Assembly (NCBI GenBank): GCA_050248795.1
Contig: JBFWRS010000056.1
Coordinates: 1 to 19,813 of the forward strand
Origin: CAZTDU01 sp050248795
Lineage (GTDB): Bacteria; Pseudomonadota; Gammaproteobacteria; Burkholderiales; SG8-39
Direction: 5' to 3'
DNA: 19,813 nt
The position numbers and the translations under genes are program-made. Below, one piece after another: positions 1 through 7,127 of the stretch. Positions within the stretch are counted from its first letter, which is position 1. Each line of letters begins with the position of its first letter. The notes below the pieces were generated by a model, which had not been told where the DNA came from, ran no database searches, and was given only the letters and a program-made list of their open reading frames with translations.

Positions 1-2
1 CG

Positions 3-179
3 CTGGTCGCTGTACTCGACCGCGAGAGCCTCGCGCGCATCATCGTCGAGCAGCCGATGCTCGGCGCGAAGATCCTCATGGAACTGGTGCTGATGCTGTC
101 CCAGCGGCTGCGCGCCACCGGCTCGCGGCTGATGGAGGCGCTGGACGACAAGGCCAGGGAAGCCTCGGGCCTGCACTGA
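3..179 (+). CDS. Cyclic nucleotide-binding domain protein, C-terminal fragment
   Basis: This is the last 58 codons of a gene that begins before the window; the stop is TGA at 177-179. The visible protein starts LVAVLDRESLARIIVEQP and runs through a long amphipathic helix (LGAKILMELVLMLSQRLRAT) to the end. That pattern resembles the last strand and C helix of a cAMP/cGMP-binding (Crp/Fnr-like) domain, where 'L..RLR' closes the fold. No helix-turn-helix follows, because the protein stops about 25 residues after the helix. It is therefore more likely a stand-alone cNMP-binding sensor, or the tail of a larger protein, than a classical Crp activator. The family call rests on a short piece and is moderate. 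It is separated by 81 bp from arsS and is probably not part of that operon. Confidence 0.55.
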   Translation: MVAVLDRESLARIIVEQPMLGAKILMELVLMLSQRLRATGSRLMEALDDKAREASGLH

Positions 180-224
180 AGCACCGCCTGGCCGTCCCCG
201 CGCTGTAAGCTTTGCCCGCCCGGC

Positions 225-248
225 GCGACAAAGCGACAAAGCAACAAA
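225..248 (+). repeat. Three tandem 8-bp repeats in the arsS leader
   Basis: GCGACAAA occurs twice back to back (225-232, 233-240), followed by a one-mismatch copy GCAACAAA (241-248). The array ends two bases before the arsS ribosome binding site (AGGAAA, 250-255). It is A-rich and purine-rich relative to its surroundings, so it may simply be an unstructured translation enhancer. It could also vary in copy number between strains. Confidence 0.6.
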
Positions 249-260
249 CAGGAAACCTGC

Positions 261-1226
261 ATGCACGCCACCCTTCCGCTCCTGCGCCAGCACGGCTTTC
301 CGTCGATCCGCCGCCGTGGCATCGAAACCCTGCAGATCAACATCGGCTACCGCTGCAACCAGGCGTGCCTGCACTGCCACGTCAATGCGGGCCCGACGCG
401 GACCGAAGAGATGTCACGCGACACGCTTGCCGACGTGCTGGCATTCATCGGCGTGTCGGGCGTGCGCAGGCTGGACATCACCGGCGGTGCGCCCGAGCTG
501 CACCCGCACTTCCGCGACCTGGTGCAGCGGGCGCGGGACCTGGGCGTGCACGTGATGGATCGCTGCAACCTGACGATCCTCGAAGAACCGGGGCAGGAAG
601 GCCTCGCCGAGTTCCTCGCCGCGCAGCAGGTCGAGGTGGTCGCGTCGCTGCCCTGCTACTCCGAAGACAATGTAGACCGCCAGCGCGGCAAGGGCGTGTT
701 CGACAGGAGCATCCGCGGGCTGCGTCGCCTGAATGCACTCGGCTACGGCGTTCCCGGCAGCGGGCTGGTGCTGAACCTGGTCTACAACCCGCAGGGGCCG
801 GCGCTGCCGCCGCCGCAGGCGCAGCTCGAGGCCGACTACAGGCGCATCCTGGGCGATGAACACGGCGTCGTCTTCAACACCCTGCACGCGATGGCGAACA
901 TGCCGATCCAGCGCTTCGGCTCGACGCTGGTGACCAAGGGCCAGTTCAACGACTACATGGCGCTGCTGCGCGGTTCGCATCGCGACGAGAACCTGGACGC
1001 GGTGATGTGCAGGTCGCTGGTGTCGGTGGACTGGGAGGGCTACGTCTACGACTGCGATTTCAACCAGATGCTTGGCCTGCCGCTGCGCATCGAGGGCCGC
1101 GGCAGGGTGCAGTTGTCGGAGCTGATCGGCCGCGACATGGACGGCAACCCGATATCGGTGCGCGACCACTGCTACGGCTGCACCGCGGGACAGGGCTCCT
1201 CCTGCGGTGGCGCGCTGGATGGCTGA
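261..1226 (+). CDS. arsS: Arsenosugar biosynthesis radical SAM protein ArsS
   Basis: This 321-residue protein matches the ArsS family over its full length. It carries a radical SAM core with the 4Fe-4S motif CxxxCxxC (Cys32, Cys36, Cys39 in CNQACLHCHV) followed by LDITGGAPELHPHF. The central part has DRCNLTILEEPGQE and the typical VVASLPCYSEDNVD. The C-terminal DUF3641 Cys-rich domain contains MCRSLVSVDW, YDCDFNQMLGLPL and CYGCTAGQGSSCGGAL. In characterised relatives ArsS joins a dimethylated arsenic species to the 5'-deoxyadenosyl group of SAM, making the precursor of arsenosugars. Some family members are selenoproteins; this one reads Cys throughout. The ATG at 261 follows AGGAAA by 5 nt. 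It overlaps the next gene by 8 nt and heads a seven-gene operon that includes the two transferase families known to travel with ArsS. No arsM methyltransferase is visible here. Confidence 0.93.
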   Translation: MHATLPLLRQHGFPSIRRRGIETLQINIGYRCNQACLHCHVNAGPTRTEEMSRDTLADVLAFIGVSGVRRLDITGGAPELHPHFRDLVQRARDLGVHVMDRCNLTILEEPGQEGLAEFLAAQQVEVVASLPCYSEDNVDRQRGKGVFDRSIRGLRRLNALGYGVPGSGLVLNLVYNPQGPALPPPQAQLEADYRRILGDEHGVVFNTLHAMANMPIQRFGSTLVTKGQFNDYMALLRGSHRDENLDAVMCRSLVSVDWEGYVYDCDFNQMLGLPLRIEGRGRVQLSELIGRDMDGNPISVRDHCYGCTAGQGSSCGGALDG

Positions 1227-2166
1227 GGGCGCGCAGCCCGGGCGCGACTGTCCGCTCGCTTACGGCTACGGTGCGGACGCACTCGCGGCGCCGGCATCGA
1301 TGCGTGCGGAGACGCTCCTCGTCGCCGGAGGGTTGTACGGCAACGTGTTCGCGCTCGAGCGCCTGCTCGAGCGCTTCGATGCCGAGCCCGGCGACAAGAT
1401 GCTGGTGTTCAACGGCGACTTCCACTGGTTCGACGTTGCGGCGGAGGATTTTCGCCGCGTCACCGAAGTCGCGCTTGCGCACACCGCTACGCGCGGCAAC
1501 GTCGAGACCGAGCTCGCCGATCCTGCCGCCGGCGCAGGCTGCGGCTGCGGCTACCCGGCGTTCGTCGATGATGGCGTGGTCGAGCGATCCAACCGCATCA
1601 TCGAGCGGCTGCGCGCGACCGCGGCCGGGTTTCCCGCGCTCTCGGCGCGCATGCTGGCGCTGCCGATGTACGCTGTCGCCGAAGTGGGCGGCGAGCGCGT
1701 GGGCATCGTGCACGGCGATGCCGGTTCGCTATCCGGCTGGGGCTTCTCGCAGGAGGTGCTTGGCACCACCGCCGGTGTGGACGCCGCGCGTCGGGCGATC
1801 GAATCCGCGGGGGTGCGCGTATTCGCGTCCAGCCACTCGTGCCTGCCGGTACTGCAGCAGGTCGCCGGGGCGCTGATCGCCAACAACGGCGCGGCCGGGA
1901 TGCCGAACTTCCGCGGCAGCCGTTACGGCGTCGCGACGCGCATCTCGGTGCGGCCCTGCGCCGATGCGCTGTACGGCGCGCGCAGCGGCGCGCTGCACGT
2001 GGACGCGGTCGCGCTCCACTACGATGCCGATGCGTGGGAGCGCCGCTTCCTCGAGCAGTGGCCGCCCGGATCCGATGCGCATGTGTCGTACCACGAGCGC
2101 ATCGTCAGCGGCCCGCGCTACGAGCCCGGCGAGGCGCTGCGGACGGATTTGAGGAGGGCGGCTTGA
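1219..2166 (+). CDS. Metallophosphoesterase-like protein of arsenosugar cluster, motif I lost
   Basis: This 315-residue protein has a calcineurin-like layout. Motif II is FNGDFHWFD (Asp67), motif III is RGNVE (Asn94), motif IV is GIVHGD (His165), and a motif V remnant is SSHSCLP (His206). Motif I, normally D-x-H-G-N, reads G-L-Y-G-N (residues 38-42), so both metal ligands there are replaced. A Cys-Gly-Cys insert (GAGCGCGYP) lies between motifs III and IV. Either the protein binds only one metal or it is no longer a phosphoesterase; its substrate is unknown. I chose ATG 1219 (overlapping the end of arsS by 8 nt) over the in-frame GTG at 1207. It ends in a 4-nt overlap with the next gene. Operon position suggests a step in arsenosugar or phospho-arsenosugar metabolism, but that is inference. 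Confidence 0.75.
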   Translation: MAEGAQPGRDCPLAYGYGADALAAPASMRAETLLVAGGLYGNVFALERLLERFDAEPGDKMLVFNGDFHWFDVAAEDFRRVTEVALAHTATRGNVETELADPAAGAGCGCGYPAFVDDGVVERSNRIIERLRATAAGFPALSARMLALPMYAVAEVGGERVGIVHGDAGSLSGWGFSQEVLGTTAGVDAARRAIESAGVRVFASSHSCLPVLQQVAGALIANNGAAGMPNFRGSRYGVATRISVRPCADALYGARSGALHVDAVALHYDADAWERRFLEQWPPGSDAHVSYHERIVSGPRYEPGEALRTDLRRAA

Positions 2167-4283
2167 GCCGGACGAGGCTCCTCGTCGTCGCCGCGATCGC
2201 GTTGGCGATCGCGCTGTACTTCACGCTGGATCTCGGCCGCTACCTGCAGCTGGAACACTTCCAGCGCCTGCACCAGGAAAGCCCGCTGCTTACCGCGGCG
2301 ATCTACTTTGCCGTCTATGTCGCGGTGACTTCGCTGTCGATTCCGGGCGCGGCGATCCTGACGCTGGTGGGCGGGGCGCTGTTCGGTCTTGCCTGGGGCA
2401 CGCTGCTGATCTCGTTCGCGTCCTCGATAGGCGCGACGCTGGCGTTCCTGGTTTCGCGCTTCCTGCTGCGCGACTGGGTGCAGGCGCGCTTCGGTGACAA
2501 GCTGAAGCCGGTGAACGAGGGCGTCGAGAAGGAGGGCGCCTTCTACCTCTTTGCGCTGCGCCTGGTGCCGGCCTTCCCGTTTTTCGTCATCAACCTGGTG
2601 ATGGGCCTGACGCCGCTCAGGACCTGGACGTTCTACTGGGTAAGCCAGGTCGGCATGCTGGCAGGTACGGTGGTCTACGTGTACGCCGGTACGCAACTGG
2701 GGGAATTCAGGGTCTCGGCGGGCCTGGTGGGCGCGTTCGTGCTGCTTGGCGTGTTCCCGCTCGCGGCGAAGAAGGTGCTCGACGCGCTCAAGGCGAGGCG
2801 CGTCTACGCGCCCTGGGCGGCGCGCCGGCCGGTGAAGTTCGACCGCAACCTGGTGGTGATCGGCGCCGGCTCCGCGGGCCTGGTCACCGCGTACATCGCC
2901 GCCGCGGTGAAGGCGAAGGTCACGCTCATCGAGCGCCACCGCATGGGCGGCGACTGCCTCAACACCGGCTGCGTGCCCTCGAAGGCGCTGATCAGGACGG
3001 CGCGCGTGCTGGCGACGATCCGCCGTGCCGGGGAGTTCGGGCTCAAGGACGCCGGCGCCGGCGTCGATTTCGCGGCGGTAATGGAGCGGGTGCAGCGCGT
3101 GGTGCGAGAGGTCGAGCCGCACGACTCGGTGGAGCGCTACACCCAGCTCGGCGTCGAGTGCCTGCAGGGCGACGCCAGAATCGTGTCGCCGTGGGAGGTC
3201 GAGATTCGCGACCAGGCCGGCGGCACCCGGCGCCTGAGTACGCGCGCGATCGCCGTCGCGGCGGGAGCGCGGCCGTTCGTGCCGCCGATCCCGGGGCTGG
3301 ATGCGGTGGGTTGCCTCACCTCCGACACGGTGTGGAACCTGCGCACGCTGCCGGCGCGGCTGGTGGTGCTGGGCGGCGGGCCGATAGGATCCGAGCTCGC
3401 GCAGGCTTTCGCGCGGCTCGGCTCGAAGGTGACGCAGGTCGAGATGCTGCCGCGGCTGCTGGTGCGCGAGGATCCGGAGATCTCGGACATGGTGATGGCG
3501 CGGTTTCGCGCCGAAGGCATCGACGTGCGGGTGAACCACAAGGCGAAGCGCTTCATCGTCGTCGACGGCCGCAAGACCCTGGTCTGCGAGCACGCGGGCA
3601 GCGACGTCAGCATCGAATTCGACGAGGTACTGTGCGCGGTGGGCCGCGTGGCGAACACCAGCGGCTACGGGCTCGAGGAACTCGGCATCCCGCTGACCCG
3701 GTCCCGCACCATCGAGACCAACGAGTTCCTGCAGACGAAGTATCCGAACATCTATGCCTGCGGCGATGTCGCCGGGCCCTATCAGTTCACGCACGTTGCC
3801 GCGCACCAGGCCTGGTATGCGTCGGTAAACGCCCTGTTCGGCGCGTTCAGGCGCTTTCGCGCCGACTACTCGGTGATTCCGTGGGCGACGTTCACCGATC
3901 CGGAGGTCGCGCGCGTGGGGCTGAACGAGACCGAGGCGAAGGAGCGCAACATTCCTTACGAGGTGTCCGTGTACGGCATGGACGACCTCGATCGCGCGAT
4001 CGCCGATGGCGACGCGCACGGACTGGTCAAGGTGCTGACCGTGCCGGGCAAGGACAGGATCCTTGGCGCCACGATCGCGGGCGAGCACGCCGGGGACCTG
4101 ATCGCGGAGTTCGTCACCGCGATGCGCCACGGCCTGGGGCTCAACAAGATCCTCGGCACCATCCATATCTACCCGACGCTCGCCGAGGCGAACAAGTACG
4201 CCGCCGGCGTGTGGAAGAAATCGCACGCGCCGCAGGGGCTGCTGCGCAGGGTCGAGCGTTTCCACGCCTGGATGAGGGGTTGA
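2163..4283 (+). CDS. VTT (DedA/TVP38-like) membrane domain fused to FAD-dependent disulfide oxidoreductase
   Basis: This is a 706-residue fusion. Residues 1 to about 215 are hydrophobic: an N-terminal helix, then the VTT/SNARE-associated core (IPGAAILTLVGGALFGLAWGT, and FALRLVPAFPFFVINLVMGL). From about residue 228 a class I pyridine nucleotide-disulfide oxidoreductase follows. It has the FAD site GAGSAG (234-239), redox cysteines C265 and C270 in GGDCLNTGCVPSKAL, a second dinucleotide site VVLGGGPIGSE, the YACGDVAG motif, and a C-terminal dimerisation domain. Its end reads HIYPTLAE, with Tyr where lipoamide dehydrogenase has its catalytic His, which fits the MerA-like side branch rather than Lpd. 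The start is TTG 2163, preceded by GAGGAGGG (2151-2158) and overlapping the previous stop by 4 nt. The reading frame stays open upstream, but only in antiphase to the preceding gene. The likely role is membrane-tethered thiol/NAD(P)H redox chemistry; the substrate is unknown. Confidence 0.88.
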   Translation: MSRTRLLVVAAIALAIALYFTLDLGRYLQLEHFQRLHQESPLLTAAIYFAVYVAVTSLSIPGAAILTLVGGALFGLAWGTLLISFASSIGATLAFLVSRFLLRDWVQARFGDKLKPVNEGVEKEGAFYLFALRLVPAFPFFVINLVMGLTPLRTWTFYWVSQVGMLAGTVVYVYAGTQLGEFRVSAGLVGAFVLLGVFPLAAKKVLDALKARRVYAPWAARRPVKFDRNLVVIGAGSAGLVTAYIAAAVKAKVTLIERHRMGGDCLNTGCVPSKALIRTARVLATIRRAGEFGLKDAGAGVDFAAVMERVQRVVREVEPHDSVERYTQLGVECLQGDARIVSPWEVEIRDQAGGTRRLSTRAIAVAAGARPFVPPIPGLDAVGCLTSDTVWNLRTLPARLVVLGGGPIGSELAQAFARLGSKVTQVEMLPRLLVREDPEISDMVMARFRAEGIDVRVNHKAKRFIVVDGRKTLVCEHAGSDVSIEFDEVLCAVGRVANTSGYGLEELGIPLTRSRTIETNEFLQTKYPNIYACGDVAGPYQFTHVAAHQAWYASVNALFGAFRRFRADYSVIPWATFTDPEVARVGLNETEAKERNIPYEVSVYGMDDLDRAIADGDAHGLVKVLTVPGKDRILGATIAGEHAGDLIAEFVTAMRHGLGLNKILGTIHIYPTLAEANKYAAGVWKKSHAPQGLLRRVERFHAWMRG

Positions 4284-4285
4284 GC

Positions 4286-5083
4286 ATGAGACTGCTGGTT
4301 GCGATGCTGCTCGCGTTCTGCGCCGTCCCGGCGCTTGCGCAGTTCGACCATTCGCACGCGGCCTGGGACAAGCTGCTGCGCAAGCACGTCGTCGTCATAT
4401 CCGGCGGCAAGGCATCGCAACTGCGGTACGCGGAGCTGGCAAAGGAGCGCGTGACGCTGAAGGCATACCTCGACAACCTGTCGAAGGTGAGCGAAGCGGA
4501 GTTCAACGGCTGGACCAGGGCACAGCGCATGGCGTTCCTGGTCAATGCCTACAACGCCTTCATGGCGGAGAAGATCCTGACACGCTACCCGGACATCCGT
4601 TCGGTATGGGATTTCGGCAAGATCTTCGGCAACCCCTTCAAGGATCGCTTCTTCACGCTGTTCGGCCGCGAGTTTTCGCTCGACGGCATCGAGCACGACA
4701 CGCTGCGCAAGCCCGGCGCCTACGACGAGGTGCGCATCCACTACGCGGTCAATTGCGCGTCGGTCGGCTGCCCGATGCTGCGCGAGGAGGCGTATACGGC
4801 CGGGCGGCTGGAGCGGCAACTCGAGGAACAGGCGGTGCGCTTCCTGTCGGATCGCAGCCGCAACCGTGCGGTCGGCGGCAGGCTCGAGGTATCGATGATC
4901 TTCGACTGGTACCGTGTGGACTGGGAAAGCGGCTACGCCGGCATCGGTTCGCGTGAGCAGTACTTCGCAAAGTACGCGGACCTGCTCGCAGACAGCGCCG
5001 AGGATCGCAGGCTGGTTGCCGCAGGCAAGGCGCCGATCTCGCACCTGGAATACAACTGGGCGCTGAACGACGCGCGAAGGTAG
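4286..5083 (+). CDS. Exported DUF547 domain protein
   Basis: This is a 265-residue protein with a clear Sec signal peptide (MRLLVAMLLAFCAVPALA, likely cut before QFDHSH). The mature part matches DUF547: AWDKLLRKHV near the start, then WTRAQRMAFLVNAYNAFMAE, then IHYAVNCASVGCPMLREEAY. The two Cys in NCASVGCP and the NAYNAF segment are the family hallmarks. DUF547 has no established reaction that I can name. The ATG lies 2 nt after the stop of the VTT-oxidoreductase gene, so translation is probably coupled. A periplasmic DUF547 protein next to a membrane oxidoreductase and ArsS suggests a job in export or redox handling of the pathway product, but the sequence does not prove this. Confidence 0.85.
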   Translation: MRLLVAMLLAFCAVPALAQFDHSHAAWDKLLRKHVVVISGGKASQLRYAELAKERVTLKAYLDNLSKVSEAEFNGWTRAQRMAFLVNAYNAFMAEKILTRYPDIRSVWDFGKIFGNPFKDRFFTLFGREFSLDGIEHDTLRKPGAYDEVRIHYAVNCASVGCPMLREEAYTAGRLERQLEEQAVRFLSDRSRNRAVGGRLEVSMIFDWYRVDWESGYAGIGSREQYFAKYADLLADSAEDRRLVAAGKAPISHLEYNWALNDARR

Positions 5084-5084
5084 C

Positions 5085-5756
5085 GTGCCGAGCGTGCTTT
5101 CGGTCGTCATGCCGGTGCTGAACGAGGCTGCCATCGTGCGCGATGCGCTCGAGCGGCTGCAGCCGTTGCGCATGCGCGGGGCCGAACTCATCGTCGTCGA
5201 CGGCGGCAGTGCCGACGCGACGCCGGCACTCGCGGCGCCGCTGGCCGACCGCGTGGTCCGTGCGGCGCGTGGTCGTGCAGCGCAGATGAACGCCGGCGCC
5301 GCGCTCGCGCGCGGCGACGTGCTGCTGTTCCTGCACGCCGATAGCTGCCTGCCCGCGGATGCCGATCGCCTGGTGGCGGGACATGCCTGGGGCCGCTTCG
5401 ACGTACGCATCGACTCGAGGTCGCTCGCGCTGCGGCTGGTCGCGTCGATGATGAACCTGCGCTCGCGCGCCACCGGCATCGCCACCGGCGACCAGGCGAT
5501 ATTCGCCACGGCGGACTTCTTCCATCAGGTGGGCGGCTTTCCCGAGATCGCGCTGATGGAGGACATCGCCTTCAGTGCGTGCGCGCGGCGCCTCGCGCGC
5601 CCCGCCTGCCTGCGCGAACGCGTGACGACCTCTGCGCGGCGCTGGGAGAAGCACGGCGTACTGCGCACCATCCTGCTGATGTGGCGGCTGCGGCTCGCGT
5701 ACTTCATGGGCGCCGACCCCGCGGAACTGGCGCGACGCTATGCGCAGCAGGGCTGA
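5085..5756 (+). CDS. TIGR04283-type arsenosugar-cluster family 2 glycosyltransferase
   Basis: This 223-residue protein has a GT-A fold signature. It opens with SVVMPVLNEAAIV, then ELIVVDGGSADATPALA, RAAQMNAGAALARGDVLLFLHADSCLP, WGRFDVRI, GIATGDQAIFA, FPEIALMEDIAFS and RRWEKHGVLRTILLMW. This series is characteristic of the family first named 'rSAM/selenodomain-associated transferase 2', now tied to arsenosugar biosynthesis. By family it should move a sugar from a nucleotide donor; the acceptor here is unproven. The start is GTG 5085, one base after the previous stop, with purine-rich GCGAAGG upstream. It overlaps the next gene by 17 nt. The N-terminal DGG motif and HAD stand in for the donor and metal site. 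Length is normal for the family. Confidence 0.9.
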   Translation: MPSVLSVVMPVLNEAAIVRDALERLQPLRMRGAELIVVDGGSADATPALAAPLADRVVRAARGRAAQMNAGAALARGDVLLFLHADSCLPADADRLVAGHAWGRFDVRIDSRSLALRLVASMMNLRSRATGIATGDQAIFATADFFHQVGGFPEIALMEDIAFSACARRLARPACLRERVTTSARRWEKHGVLRTILLMWRLRLAYFMGADPAELARRYAQQG

Positions 5757-6381
5757 GGCCTCGGTCGTCATCATCGTGTTCGCCAAGGCGCCGCTGCCCG
5801 GTCGCGTGAAGACGCGACTCGCGCCGCTGATCGGGTCACAGGGGGCGGCGCGCCTGCAGGCGCGGCTGATTCGCCGTGCACTGGATACGGCCCGCGCCGC
5901 GGACTGCGGCGACGTGGAACTGTGCTGTGCGCCGCACCGCAAGTACGCGTTCTTCGAGCGCTGCGGGCGCCTGCCGGGCATCAGCCTGACCGCGCAGGGC
6001 GGTGGCGACCTGGGTGCGCGCATGCACCGCGCGCTCGCGCGGGGCCTGCGTACCCATCGCGCCGCGATCCTGATCGGCGCCGACTGCCCGGCGCTGCGTC
6101 CGGGCGACCTGCGTATCGCGGCGCGCGCGCTGTGCGACGGCGTCGACGCCGTGTTCGCCCCGACCGAGGACGGCGGTTATGCGCTGGTAGGCGCATCGCG
6201 CATGTCGAAGCGCCTGTTCGAGCGCGTGGCGTGGGGAACCGGGTCGGTGATGCGCGAAACGCAGCGCCGCCTGCGTACCCTTGGCTGGCACTGGCGCATG
6301 CTGCGGCGCGTCTGGGACGTCGACCGGCCCGAGGACTACGTGCGCCTCATGCGTTCGCGACTGCTGCTGCGCTCGCCATGA
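5740..6381 (+). CDS. TIGR04282-type arsenosugar-cluster transferase (DUF2064 / nucleotidyltransferase fold)
   Basis: This is a 213-residue protein. After a short N-terminus it reads VVIIVFAKAPLPGRVKTRLAP, the GxVKTRL nucleotide-binding signature of the family originally called 'rSAM/selenodomain-associated transferase 1'. GGGDLGARMHRAL, LIGADCPALRPGDL and FAPTEDGGYALVG follow, all typical. The fold is related to CofC- and MobA-like nucleotidyltransferases, so it may activate a sugar or phosphate for its neighbour, but the reaction is not settled by sequence. The ATG at 5740 lies inside the preceding gene (17-nt overlap), implying strong coupling between the two transferases. The stop overlaps the next ATG as ATGA. 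Confidence 0.9.
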   Translation: MRSRAEASVVIIVFAKAPLPGRVKTRLAPLIGSQGAARLQARLIRRALDTARAADCGDVELCCAPHRKYAFFERCGRLPGISLTAQGGGDLGARMHRALARGLRTHRAAILIGADCPALRPGDLRIAARALCDGVDAVFAPTEDGGYALVGASRMSKRLFERVAWGTGSVMRETQRRLRTLGWHWRMLRRVWDVDRPEDYVRLMRSRLLLRSP

Positions 6382-7127
6382 TGCCTCGTCGCCGCTTTCT
6401 CGCCGCCGCTGCCGCCGCCATGCTGCACCCGCGCGCGGCTCTTGCGCAGGTACTGGCGCCGGTGCACGCGATGCGCTTCTCGGCGCTGCAGGCCGGCGCG
6501 CCACTGCCCGCGGAACTCAAGCCCTACGCGTTCGAGAACCAGCCGCGCCACACGCAGTACGCGCTGGTTGCCGACGCCGGGCGCACCGTGCTGCACGCCC
6601 GCGCGGAAGCCTCCACGTCCGGCCTGACCCGCGAACTGCGCGTCGATCCCGCTGCGCATCCGCTGCTCGCCTGGAGCTGGAAAGCGATGCGGCTGGTCGA
6701 CAAGGGCGACCTGGCGACGAAGGATGGCGACGATTTCGCGGTACGCCTGTATGTCACCTTCGACCTGGACACCTCGCTGCTGTCGGCGGCAGACCGCATG
6801 AAGGTGGGCCTCGCCCGCATGATCTACGGCGATCGCGTGCCGGTGGCGGCGCTGTGCTACGTGTGGGATGCGCGCGCGCCGGTAGGCACGTTCGCGCCCA
6901 ACGCCTATACCGATCGGGTTCGCATGGTCGTGGTGGACAGCGGCCCAGAGAAACTCGGCGCCTGGGTGAGCCACCAGCGCGATGTCGCGGCGGACTTCCG
7001 CCGGGCGTTCTCGCTGGAACCGCCCGCCGTGAACGCCGTGATCATCGCCAGCGACACGGACAACACCGGCGAGTCGGCGGAAGCGTACTACGGCGACGTC
7101 AGCTTCAGACCGCGCCTGCCTTCCTGA
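6378..7127 (+). CDS. Exported DUF3047 protein, possible Tat substrate
   Basis: This is a 249-residue protein starting MMPRRRFLAAAAAAMLHPRAALAQ. The RRRFL run followed by a short alanine-rich stretch and ALAQ looks like a twin-arginine signal peptide cut after ALA. The mature region matches DUF3047: LAWSWKAMRLVDKGDLATKDGDDFAVRLYVTFD in pieces, ALCYVWDARAPVGT, and VIIASDTDNTGESAEAYYGDVSF near the end. The DxDNTGE stretch and beta-rich composition suggest a small jelly-roll-like ligand-binding protein, but no activity is known to me. Two adjacent ATG codons (6378, 6381) are possible starts; the first overlaps the previous stop. It is the last gene of the operon, and its 3' end overlaps the convergent lipoprotein gene by 23 bp. 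It may be a periplasmic companion of the pathway. Confidence 0.82.
   Translation: MMPRRRFLAAAAAAMLHPRAALAQVLAPVHAMRFSALQAGAPLPAELKPYAFENQPRHTQYALVADAGRTVLHARAEASTSGLTRELRVDPAAHPLLAWSWKAMRLVDKGDLATKDGDDFAVRLYVTFDLDTSLLSAADRMKVGLARMIYGDRVPVAALCYVWDARAPVGTFAPNAYTDRVRMVVVDSGPEKLGAWVSHQRDVAADFRRAFSLEPPAVNAVIIASDTDNTGESAEAYYGDVSFRPRLPS

Noticed and set aside
1224..1226. TGA at the end of arsS read as selenocysteine, since some family members are selenoproteins.
   Set aside because: The family C-terminus (GSSCGGAL) is already complete, a new gene starts 8 nt before the stop, and no obvious SECIS stem-loop follows.
2118..4265. Very long antisense open frames (for example 2118-4265 and 7590-9923 on the minus strand).
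   Set aside because: They are GC-driven shadows of strongly supported genes, with low-complexity Arg/His/Asp-rich translations that match no known family.
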